A DNA stretch of 64,000 bases from assembly GCA_020086605.1 (NCBI GenBank), contig JACBWW010000004.1:15102932-15166931 (forward strand), written 5' to 3'. The translations under genes were made by a program, and so were the position numbers. The DNA is from Lanius collurio. Its lineage: Eukaryota; Chordata; Aves; Passeriformes; Laniidae. Under the pieces are notes generated by a model that saw only the letters and a list, made by a program, of their open reading frames with translations, ran no database searches and was not told the DNA's origin. Below, piece after piece: positions 14,002 through 25,511 of the stretch (positions are counted from its first letter, which is position 1; the number at the start of each line of letters is the position of its first letter).

Positions 14002-14726
14002 ACAGAACCACAGAATCACAGACTGGGTAAAGTTGGAAGGGACCACAGTGGGTTATCTGGTCCAACCTCTCTGCTCAGGCAGGGTCATCCTGGAGCACAT
14101 TGCACAGGATTGCATTCAGATGGCTCTTGAATATCTCCAGTGAGGGAAACTCCACAGCAAACCTGTTCCAGTGCTCAGTCACTTGCACAGTAAAGAAGCT
14201 CTTCCTCGTGTTCAGGTGGAACCTTCTGTGCATCAGTTTCTGCCTGTTGCCTCTTGTCCTATTGCTTGGAACCACTGAGCAGAGCCTGGATCCTTCCTCT
14301 TGGCACCTGTCAGACACTTGCAGACATTGATAAGGTCCCCTCTCAGTCATCTGTTCTCAAAGCTGAACTGGCGCAGCTTCCTCAGCTTTTCCTTGTGAAA
14401 GAGATGCTCCAGACCCTTCATCATATTTGTAGCCCTCCACTGGACCCACTCCAGGAGCTCCAAGTCTCTCTTGGACTGAGGAGCCCAGAACTGCACACAG
14501 CACTCCAGGTGTGGTCTCACCAGCACTGAGCAGAGGGGCAGGATCACCTCCCTTGACCTGCTGGCAGTGCTCTTCCTGATGCACCCCAGGATACCACTGG
14601 CCCTCTTGCCCACAAGGAAGGGCACACTGCTGGCTCACAGACAGCTTGGTGTCCACCAGGACTCCCAGATCCTTCTCTACAGAGCTTCTTTCCAGCAGGT
14701 CAGCCCCCAGCCTGTACCAGGACAAT
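14002..14726 (-). mobile_element. CR1 LINE, 3' part, minus orientation
   Basis: Read on the plus strand it opens with the reversed CR1 3' end (CACAGAACCACAGAATCACA, then GTTGGAAGGGACC) and continues through CTCTTCCTCGTGTTCAGGTG and GCACACAGCACTCCAGGTGT. Good similarity to the CR1 consensus as I remember it. ORF2 is broken. Confidence 0.92.
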
Positions 14727-17115
14727 GAAAGCTGCTTCTGTCTCTGCAGCAAAATTAATGAACACATGGATGAACCTTCAAGTTCTCTGGATTTAAGTGT
14801 CCCTGTCCCTAAGCCATTTGCAGTCTCTGGTATCTGTGATTCTTTGAACAGGGCATCCCACCTTAGACCTCTAGACAGACTTCATGCTCTGAGATCCTTC
14901 AGTCAGGGACTAAAGGTAATATCAAGGTAAAGTCTTCTGTTCCTCACTTTTAATATAGGAATGTATGCTAGTGATAAAAAGCACTGGAAAACCATCCATA
15001 ATTCCACTGTGAAATTAACTGGGCACTTACAAGCAAGTTGAAACAATTTCCAGCTATTTTATGCTGCTCATTTAACTACAAATATTTCAATTTTAAGATT
15101 TCTTATAAAGAGAAGGTACTAAAGGAAAAGAGTCACTAAGTAAAGTTTCTTCCAGTTTTCCACCCACCAGATGGTTATTATCTTTAATAATGCATACAGA
15201 GCAGAAAGCACTTCTCTTCCCACCACTTGATACAGGATGCATCTTCTGGACATTATAAGCTGCCCCCTATCACAAATAGATCATGTTTGTACATAACATG
15301 TTCCTCTCACACACACCTGGGCATCAGCAGTGCTTTTGAAATGGAACCAAATTAATTTCCAGGGAGCTTGCTGTAGTTGTATTTTATTCTTGTGTTCTTG
15401 TCATGTCACAAATTCAGAGCTATTTTAACAGACTATTAAATGCTTCTCTGCAGAAATTAAGGTACTTCACATGAAAGGAAGGTATAAATAACAGGTACGG
15501 TATTTCATTCTTACTCCTTGTAACACAGACTTCATTTGGGGTCATGGCCTTGTTGCACAAGGCAAACAAGATGAATAAATAAGGATTCAAAGGAATGTAA
15601 CATTACAAGCAAGCTTCACAATATGAAAAGCTTCATCAGTTAAGTGTCAAACTACATTGTTACTGGCCAGTGGCTGCACAGCTCCATTCTCCTATCATGA
15701 GACTGTTGCAAAAGAGCATCTGACACCTGCTTGGTGACTGTGCCAGAAGACTACAGCTGATGTTGTCACACAACATTGTGATACCTTAAAGGGACACTCC
15801 AGAGTTATTGCTGCTTAATAACAGCACATTTCTGTCATAAAGGCAAACCATCTCTGGGCTGCAGCACATGGGATCATTAACATCCTATATGTATCCAGAC
15901 ACTGCAGAACATGGGGAGAAATCCCAAAAGCAAGCAGGTTTCATATCATCTAATTTTGGGTGCCTAAATAAGAAGGTTAATCACCTCATACCATACACAG
16001 ACAGAAATACAAGCATTCAAAATACCATTTATAGCTACCGCTTAAATGACATTGTCCTTGGCTGCCTCCTGAAAGAACCCATTGCTACCACTAGGGGACC
16101 TAGGGAAACTAGTCTAAGGTAAATATCCACGTTTAGATGTACAGGGTTTGACACAGACTGGCTTGATTTAAATAATTGTTTGCAAGATTATAATGCATAG
16201 GGCACAGGAGGACACACCAAACTCAAAGAAACTGAAGGAGTGAGCAAACCCTTGTATCTATAAGTTAGCAAAAATCCACTTGTGTCAGTAGGGCATCAGT
16301 ACATTCTATCTGCCAAAAAAACCACAACAAAACTGTCTGCTGCTGTATTCACTTCCTGTTAGAACCAGGCAAGCAGTATCACAATAAGGGTATAGTCAAT
16401 AAGTAATTAAAAACTTTAACACATAAATGCAGGAAAAAAAACCCCAGAGGTAAGTCAGTGCTCCATTTGTTGGTATAACAATTCCTTCATTTCTTTCAAA
16501 ATGCATTTTTAACAGTGTAGATATGTACCTCACTGACCTCACTGAACGCCCAACTACATTATCATCATTTTAGTCCTGCTGCTAAAAGGAACTGCATCAT
16601 TTACACATGTCTAAAAAAGATTATCAAACCAAGTTTTCAAATCAAATAGAATAAATTCTTTGCAGTATTCTTGAAATACACTGTGGTCCTCTTTCCTTTG
16701 AGCTGCAATTCAGAATTATCAAGATCTCACATAAGGCTACATGAAAAAGATCAACAGCAGGCAATCCAAGCCAAGTGCTTCCCCAGCTCTGCCAATAATT
16801 AAACACAGAACTCTGTCAGCAGGAGGGCTTACTTTGGTAACAAAATCTGTCTCAGACTGTATGTAAAAATTTCCTAAGGCTGCTTCAAGACAATGAGAGC
16901 TCCTATAGAAAAAAAAGCTGTATAGAATTTCCAGAAATAAAAAGAAATAATTACTTCTAGTAACAATAGTAATAGCAACAACAGTCCCTCTTTTTAATGA
17001 TTCTCCTTCTCTAGAGATCTCAGTATGTTTTATAATTTATATAAGCAGCAGTGTGTGGTTCAGTTAATATTGAAATCCAGCCATCTCTGAGCACAACTGC
17101 AAAAGACAGCATTAA

Positions 17116-17194
17116 ATTACATTTCATTATGTACAAAAAAGAAAAAGCTATATTAATTACATTTCATTACGTTCAAAAAGAAAAAGCTATATTA
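17116..17194 (+). repeat. Tandem duplication, 40-bp unit, two copies
   Basis: ATTACATTTCATTAYGTNCA followed by A-rich sequence and GAAAAAGCTATATTA occurs at 17116-17155 and again at 17156-17194 with few differences: a recent local duplication. Confidence 0.85.
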
Positions 17195-18206
17195 ATTTGA
17201 TATCACAGAGGAAGTTTTTTGGAGAAAACACCAGGGCTACAAACCACTCCCTGGAAAAGTGCCCTTGAATATTTAACAATCTGAAATGGTCAACCCTTCT
17301 TGCACATCAAAAGAAAAAATTAGACTTCATCTCCTTACCCTGCCAGCACTGCTCTGAAACAAGCTAGGGAAGCAGTTCATCAGTGATTGAAAGGGAGAAG
17401 CCCAAACACTGTATGGGAGTGCTCTTAAAAAGGTTTGAAAAATGCACAGGCACTATTTGCTCTGGAAATGGATTTATTGGGCATGAAGCAGCCTGCTAAT
17501 TGTGTTCCACATTGCATGTATGCAAGCCCGGGCTGACATATGGACCATACAGCTGACTGATAATGTCATATTAGTCTGATTTGTCTAAGCACAATATTAA
17601 AGACAAAGCTGCAGTATGATGAAAAAAACTGTAGCAATACAACAGATTTCTGAAGGAAATTAGTCTGATTTGACACGGGTGTGCAACCCAAAGATAAATA
17701 TCTGTCCTATAGCAATTCTGCTTATTAATTAGCAGCAGTGAAGGAGATTGAGCATTTAACTTTCTTCCCTTTTTATTAATATGCACAGTAAGTCAAAGCT
17801 TCTGTTGTACAAAGCAAGATGGAATACTGTTAGTACTATCCCAACGTAACACATGGACCTCCCATGATGGAGCACATACAAACACTTCTAACTCCTTCTG
17901 CTCAGCTTTTCCATCACCCATCATTCCCTCTTGTCACTGAAAGCCACCGAGCGTGTGGTATTTTTCAAGCACAGACCAAGTGTTACACTCAGAAAGTATC
18001 ACAAAGTAAATAAAAAATTATAACTGGATGTAAACTGAATTAAAACAGAAATTTAATCCTGTTTTTTCTTTCTAAATTATCCTTATATTCTCACCAGACC
18101 AGAAATACTAGTTTGGAAATCCTGTATAAGCTGTCTCTTTGAAACTCCTGTCATCTTGGATGTAACTAGATTTTAGGGCTAAACAACTCCCACTACAATC
18201 AGATTT

Positions 18207-18310
18207 AAAAAAAAAAAAAAAAAAAAAAGCCAACAAGCAAACAACAAAATTTTAAAAATCCCCAAAACAAAAACAAACAAACAAAAGTAAAAACAGAAAC
18301 AAAACAAAAC
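18207..18310. repeat. Poly-A run and A-rich low-complexity tract
   Basis: A run of 22 A (18207-18228) followed by AC/A-rich sequence with CAAACAAA units to about 18,310. Possibly the tail of an old retroposed sequence, but nothing recognisable precedes it. Confidence 0.75.
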
Positions 18311-18969
18311 AAGCAAATAAGCACATCAGAAACATACTTGGGCTCATTTAATATTGTAGTATTGTGGCCAAAAAAAGAGCATCAGCCCCAGACCTGATAA
18401 TCTAATAATACCCCACCATGATTAAAACATGCTTCATTAACTTCAATATGGATAAAACCAGCAAGACAGAATTGTCTTTTCCTTTTAACCCACTGTGATG
18501 GCTCAACTGGCCTCTGATTACATGAGGCTTACAAGTCATCTGAACACATTAGTATGCAACTATTTAATAACACTACAGTGATAAAGTGTCTAAAGTTATC
18601 TTAACCAGTTCAGTGAATATCTAATGCAAAGTGATCTAAATTTACAGTGGAAGTGCAAGGGCTCTGATTGTGGCAAGAGTATTACAGCTGTTTCTTTTAG
18701 TTGTGTCTTCTGCCAAATTGATGCCCACAGATATTACAGTATTGTTTAAAAATGAAAAGTGGCCATACTCAGAAGTCTTGCCAGCACAAGGAATGGACTA
18801 CAGAGACTTAAATTGCCCATTAATGCTCATAAAGAGTCATCTTAGAAGGTGATATTGCACTGGAAGGAAATTTTGCTGCAGAAAAGACAGCAAATAGTAC
18901 ATTTTACTAAATTCAGAAACTTGGCAAAGAACAAAAGCCACAGGTTTTAGTAGCTTGAGAAGATCATGC

Positions 18970-19172
18970 TGAACATGAAGAAAAAAGTCTTTACCAGAAG
19001 GGTAGTGTAGCACTGGAAGACATAATCCAGAAAGATGGTGGAATCTCCAAGCTGCTTCCAAACAAAACCCTAGCTGACCTGGACTGTGCCGACAGTCCTG
19101 CTCTCAGAGGGATGTTGGGTGAGAATACGCTCAGAGACCTCTTCCAACCAACTTTTCCAAGATTCTGTGATC
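18970..19172 (+). mobile_element. CR1 LINE 3' terminal fragment, plus orientation (old)
   Basis: Degenerate CR1 3' end: GTAGTGTAGCACTGGAAGAC, then GCTCAGAGACCTCTTCCAAC and the terminal AAGATTCTGTGATCTC. Confidence 0.65.
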
Positions 19173-21129
19173 TCAGGTGCAAACCAAGCCAAAAACTAAC
19201 TGCAGCAGGAAATGGCTGCAAGAGCCCCTGGTACAGCAGTAAGGCCATACACCTGGACAACTCTCAGGTAAAGGCTCACAAAAGATCTTGCACAGATGTT
19301 TTCGTCAGTAACTGCAGTTTTTTTCAAGAGGCTGATTATGGCACTGCCTTCCACCTCTCAGAAAATATTTTAGGTGAATGACAAAGTACACCAGCCACAT
19401 CCTCCTCTTTTCCCTGAGACACACTGTTTTGCCTATCAGACATGCCTTCCACATGTTCATTAGAGTCTGGCACACCAGTTCCCTTCAGAGCAGCTGGTGC
19501 TGGCATGTAGCTGGTTACAAATGCACAAAGAACCTTAGCATAGCAATGGGAGTTCAGGAGATGAAAAATGCTCTCTTCTTTTTCTGTTACAGTCTTCATG
19601 GTTTAACTCTGAAAAAAATTGTCTGCTTCAAAAGCCTTTCATGCATATGAATGTGATTTTCAGCTTGTCTCTCAACTTCACTGTTACAAAGACTTGTTAG
19701 GAAAAAATAGTAACTGGAAGGACTTGAGGGTAAATGAAATACAAAAACTGACAAACCTTTCTTGTGTCTGGTTGCACTCCTCACCCCCACTGATACAAAA
19801 TATCATTTTTCACATCACTGAAAAATTGTGTATATACACTTCTGCATATGCCAGTAAACATACTTGCCAGTAAACATACTTGCACCTCAAGCTTTCCTGT
19901 AGTCACTGGTATGACTTTCCTCAACAGGGTAAGCATAGTTTTAATTAGCTAGTGCAGTTCCCAAGAAAAATTTTATTCTTTTTTTTTTTTTTAAGTAGTG
20001 ACCCTGAGACCTTATAAAGAATCTTGGAGAAAAAAAAAAAGAAGAAAAAAAGTGGGTGGTATCCAGAGGGTTGTCTTTGATTGCAAAATTTTTAATCAAT
20101 TTTTAATATCTGATACCCTTCTCATTTCAGTAGTAGAAAAAAGAACTGATAGATAATAAATGCAGCTCTTGCTGTGACTACAGTGGAAAATCTTTGAATC
20201 AAACTAGCTATCAGATACTGTAAAAAGAGCACTCAGAAACTCATAAATCTCCAAAAGATGTATTATGTAGTTCAGAAACGGAGAGGGCTAAAAACACAAG
20301 TCCTGAATTCCCGCTGCAAAAATGCAAAGAACTACCTTTATCCCACATGAATCAAATTAAAAGGGAAGTTATTGAAATTACCAATAGATCATATGTGGCA
20401 ATCAAAGTGGCAATCCCAAATGAAGCATTTTATTCTTCTCCATAATGGAAAGGGCTAGGTGAAAGTAGTAAGTAAGGTATAACTAAAAGGCATGAAATAT
20501 GTACATGCTAAGACTGTAACATCTGTTTCGAGTGGTTCATTCTCTAACATGTCTTTTCTTCTTAGCCTTTTCTCCAGTTTGAGGGTTTAGTTTTTTCCTA
20601 CTACCTCACTAATTCTTATCTCCTTGTTACTTCAGTTTCATCCTCTTCCCCTCAAATCACGGCTTTACATTTTACCTCACACTCTTCCTTAGAGATATTT
20701 AGGATGTTCATTAGACAAGGTCTTGACAAACTCAGTCAAACCAGCATGCCCCAGCATACCACAGGTCTTCACAGATTTTAATGCCTGCAAGCTTCATCTT
20801 ATATGATTTCTTTCAATTTTAATACAGATTCTAGTAATTATATTTAAGTATGCTTTTAGCAAGAAAATCTTAAAATGTTAAAACATCAGAAGCGAGGGCA
20901 AGTCTACCATATTCCCTAATGAACTGCTTGAAACAATCTTCACTTAAATATTGCATCTTTTTTAGAGTAAACTCATCTATTTCATTGTGTTATTGCAAAG
21001 AAGACTCAAAATTTCCCCCACTTGGGCATCATGTTCTCATCTGGAGTTACTTATATATATTAACTCAACTTTGATACTCCAGAGAAAGAAGTGAAATATA
21101 TCTATGTACTTTAATCCATCTCCACACAT
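19173..21129. other. Intergenic, no gene seen
   Basis: AT-rich; poly-T at about 19,980 and poly-A at about 20,030 lie 40 bp apart. No gene recognised. Confidence 0.7.
19849..19880 (+). repeat. Perfect 16-bp tandem duplication
   Basis: TGCCAGTAAACATACT at 19849-19864 is repeated without change at 19865-19880. Confidence 0.95.
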
Positions 21130-22150
21130 GGATCATTTTTATGCCCTTCACTGAAGTTCCATCAATGTTGTTGCATTGGTTTTGGATAGAAGTTTCTAAA
21201 CTGGACATAGGAAGGTAGCACTCTTACCAGTATTTCATGCAGAGGTAAAACTATATGTGTTTGTTTACCTGCTATTCCAATTTTCAGCAGAGTCTCAATG
21301 TTCACAGCAGAAACCTTTTGAACACCACTTCAGTAAAAACCTGTATCCTGATAGGTACTCACTTTCATTATTATTACTCTAAGTTATTCCTTCTCAGGAG
21401 TTTTTTGGAATAGGTATATCCAGTATTCTCTACTCCTGCACATTAAATGTTTTATTTATCTGTAAGAAATGTGATGATTATAATAATTTAGATTACACTG
21501 TAATAATGCAGCATGATAATTACAATATTATTTGCTAGTAAATAATTTCAATAACATTTCAGAACAGGGCTAAAAAGCTGAATAATATAAAGCAAACAGG
21601 ATTCCTGAGGTACCTTTTCAGGAAACAGACATCCTGTTTTCTTCCCAAAAGCAACTTTTCAGATCTGCCATGAAGCCAGATTTTAATCCATCTAATACAT
21701 AACCTCTTAGAGCCAAGTTTCATTGGTTTTCCCCATCAATATGTTAGAGTGGTAAGACAAATGCCTTTGAGAAATTCAAGTACACTATATTCATTCTGCT
21801 TTCTTTATCAGCCAAATCTCTGATCTTGTCAAGTGATGACAGTTTTTTTTGACAGAACACGTTTCCATAAAACCATCTTGACTGACAATAATATGTTCTT
21901 CATCTCTAACCTTTTATAGATGGATCCAAACTGTTCTGTTCTGCTGCCAAGACTTCTACGAAAGTCACTATTCTCTTGAGTGGTGGGTAGTTCCTTATGA
22001 CTCCCTTAAGTATTTCTATTGCAATAGCACTCCAGCATCCTTACAGAGCTTGTCCACTCTCCAACACTCTTTAATATTTAATAAATGGCTCAGAACACAA
22101 ATGCTAGATTTATGTATCTAGTAGGATTTCAGAACTGCTGGTCATAACAC
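21130..22150 (-). mobile_element. Ancient CR1/L3-type LINE with reverse-transcriptase fossil
   Basis: Translating the minus strand around 21,765-21,800 gives IVYLNFSKAF, a form of the CR1/L3 reverse-transcriptase motif VYLDFSKAFD. Just downstream the strand still gives LRWIKIWLHGR, matching the RWIKNWLxGR block. The 3' side (21,180-21,290) resembles the old CR1 3' region. Many stops and gaps: far older than the other CR1 copies here. Boundaries are approximate. Confidence 0.6.
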
Positions 22151-22380
22151 ACTTACTTCTAGCAGTACTCCCCATATTGTACTTTGACTACAATGAATAA
22201 ATGTATTCTACCTACCATAAGAGAATCGAAAAACAGAGCACAAACAGCTGCTGAATATTTCTAACTGTTCTGCATCACTATTTGTGGAGGTACCTCATTA
22301 CAACAACTACTTATAATTTTGCTTTCAGTTTAGCAACAGTTAACTCAGCCCAATTTACATCAATCAAGCAGAGATTGATT

Positions 22381-22432
22381 CATAATATACCTTAATCATA
22401 ATACACCTTCATAATATACCTTAATAATGCCA
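22381..22432 (+). repeat. Short tandem repeat of ATAATATACCTTAAT-like units
   Basis: Three imperfect copies of CATAATATACCTTAAT (second copy CATAATACACCTTC). Confidence 0.8.
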
Positions 22433-23435
22433 TCTTACTACTGTTAGATTTTGGCATTCACTTTACCCCCTGTGGCTTGCTTTAACACAGGGACACAGTA
22501 TAAATCAAGTTAGACAAATTGCCCTTATGTCAGTTTTACACTGAAAGAACTGGGAAGAAAACAGTAAGATTGTCTTAAGTAACAATGTACATGGAAGAAA
22601 ACACACTTCAATTAAAAAAATCAAATGAAACTGCAAGCAAAATTTAGAGAACTGCTGCGTCAATTCTTTTCACTTGACTTTGAATGCAGGCAACTACTTT
22701 TTATTATTTTTACAAGATACAGGGAAATAGATAAACCTAGAAGAATTAATTGTTGTACAATGTAAAAATAGAACTGTTATCTGTGAGAAACACAGCTGAA
22801 ATAAATCACTTTTAAGAGAACCAGAAAATATTTCACCTTGGATACCAACACCCCTGACACACACTCTCCATTTCATGGTTTCAAAGCAGTGTACAGGGAG
22901 CTGAGAGATAGAAAACTCTGCAACCCCAACCTTTCCCAACACAAACAGAAAACAAAGGTAGATTCTGAGCTGTAGTTTGTTAAAAAGTGACCATTGGAGC
23001 TTGACAGACATGGAGGTGTTCTGACTCCTTCTCTTGATTAGATCATTGCCTAAGGGTTGTTGAATTTCTAATAGAGTTTTTTATGCAGCAAAAGTTTACT
23101 CAATTCTGTTTCTCTGAGGAGTGGGAGGAGATGGCGTCCATACCTCTCCCAATATGTTCGGTGCTGTTGTTCTTAGTTGTGCATATGCCAAGGACATGAA
23201 GCATATGGCCCGGGGGCTGGCACTGTCCCGTTTAGCAGATGTCTTCAATACATTCTGCCATAAAAATCTTTTGGGGGACTGGTTAACTGCTTATTATTGC
23301 ACAATTTTCTCTCTCTAGTTGATAGAGAGTTATTCACCTTAACTGAAATCTCACTAAGCACCTTCAGATAAGTTGGGCAGTTTTTCATATCCAGCAACTA
23401 GAAAATAAAACTTCACTACTCTCTCAAATTAAGTC

Positions 23436-23479
23436 GGCACCTAGCAGATAGATTGACTGCAAACTGACTACTAGGTGCC
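23436..23479. repeat. 9-bp inverted repeat
   Basis: GGCACCTAG (23436-23444) and CTAGGTGCC (23471-23479) flank a 26-nt loop. Function unknown. Confidence 0.85.
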
Positions 23480-25455
23480 ACAGGAAGACATAAATCTTCC
23501 TGAAGTAGTTATGCTGCTTTGGTTTTTTGGACCAAGCAGTCAGAGACAGGAATCAATCTTCAAAGGCAAGCACTCTTCCCCTTGTGGCATTGCTCCAAAG
23601 CAGTCAAGGATGAACACATCAGTAATTTGTGCAGGCCTGGCATGCCAGCAGGTAAAGAGGAAGACACAAACAGCTTACCAAAAAAAGCAAGAGAGCAAGT
23701 AGCTATTTGGAAACCCACTGTAAATTAATCTTGCACGTTGGCATTGTAAGGATTCATCTAATTATTCAAATGGTGAACAACATTTAATCCTGTAGGCTGT
23801 TTACAAACTCTACCTGGATTGTCTTACGGACAGTTAATTCCTACCTTGGGTTTGTGCATTTGACAATCCCTTCCCCACGGGGCTTCAAGTGTTTGGGGAC
23901 ATCCATCAAGATGACAGACAAAATAATCCTGATAGAAATTATTCCTTTTTGACTTTGTAGAGGGCACACCAGACAGTGGAACAGCGGCTGGATGGGAGAA
24001 GAAAATGCTGTTCCACAGTATCAATGACCTATACAAAATCACAGGACAAAACTGGAAAGTCAAAACATTAAAGGCAATTAGCTCCTAGTTAGTGAGCTCA
24101 AAGGCAGAAAAATACCCAAAACTGACTTGAATTCTATTTGTTTATTCTAGTTCTTGTTATAAAGGCTGGACATTTTCATCAAGTATCATGATCTGGTTTA
24201 GTTGAGCTCAACACCTGTATCACCATAAAACTTCTATATCCTCACAAATTAGAAGGGATAAAGTAGCAAACTTTGTGATCCTTCATGAAAATAGAGAATA
24301 AGACCCAAGAAAATCCAGAAGAATTGCCCTTCAAGTGTCTCAAACTTGGAAACTGATGTTCTACAATGAGCATTTTCTTCCCCCTAACCAGTGGTAGAGC
24401 ATTCTTGTTCCCTAGCTGGGGATATGAACATGCCAGGCTTCTCCAAGGTAATTTTTCTGATTACCATGCAAACAACTCACACAAGAGAACCCTTTATTGA
24501 TTCCCTTATCAATGCAGTCAAACATCCTGACTAAATATGAAATTAGATTGCCTCAACAAAGTCCAATCTTCAGTGAGCAAGGGTCTGCCTTAAAAAGAAG
24601 AATGGGAAGGCTTTTTCAAATGACTCAACTACTTTTAAACAAATTAAAGAAAAACTGTATTATTTCCCCTCCATCCCCTTTTGTGACCCCTTAGGACCAG
24701 ATTCCTTGTGTCTGAATCACAGAATAATCCATCCTCTAAGAACAATAATAAGCTTAACTCCCCAATGTTTTCACTACGCAGTTGTAAATCCCCCAATGGA
24801 CAAAGCTTCTCCTCCCATCTTTGGGGGGCTATTCCCTAGAATAACACATTTCACCATCTACTTGGGATTCAGTACTCCACAGATCACAAATTCTGAACAG
24901 ATTAAGGAAAAAGTGTCTAATTCTCATGACAAATTACAGTTCATGTAACTTTAATGAATTTTCCTGCATCCTTCTCTGAGAATTTAATCACTTAATTTCT
25001 GAGACTTTCACTAGTGCATTACTAGTGCGTTTTGAAACACAGCATAAGAAGCATATATTAAAAGATTTAAATTAACAGAGCTATTTTTATTGTCAATTGC
25101 TTCCTAATCCTTTAAAAAATTTTTCATTGGCCCCTACCTCACAAAGCACTTAAAAGCACATTCTTTCTCAACTATATGTCCCAAAGTCCCAGTGAAATAA
25201 AGCATGCTTTATTTCCATTCAAGCCAATACACAGACAAGAGTATTACACATAAATGAACTATTTCAATCTAGTATGAGCCCAACCCATGTGCCCAAAACA
25301 CTCAGACATCTGCTGATGACTAGACTGAGCAGATTACATGAAGAATTGATACAGGTTTTACATGTTTGTCATCATCTGTTCAAATTGAGGAGTGTAAATG
25401 TCCGTAAACTCTTACTCCTCTGCAGCCCATGAGCACTATGGGACTATCGAATCCA

Positions 25456-25511
25456 AGATATGATCACAATCTTTGCTTGGATATTAGATCTATGATATGA
25501 TCACAATCTGT
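25456..25511 (+). repeat. Local direct repeat ATATGATCACAATCT
   Basis: The 15-mer occurs near 25,458 and 25,496, about 38 bp apart, with partly similar intervening sequence: a small degenerate tandem duplication. Confidence 0.75.

Larger units (their letters stand above)
14727..18969. other. Intergenic, no gene seen
   Basis: AT-rich; holds the 40-bp tandem duplication and the A-rich tract listed separately. No gene recognised. Confidence 0.75.

Noticed and set aside
14347..14767. Overlapping open frames of 92 and 136 codons on the minus strand
   Set aside because: Decayed CR1 ORF2 in two frames, not a host gene.
23121..23318. GC-richer open stretch considered as a retropseudogene exon
   Set aside because: Translation resembles no protein I recognise and there are no splice signals or poly-A tail.
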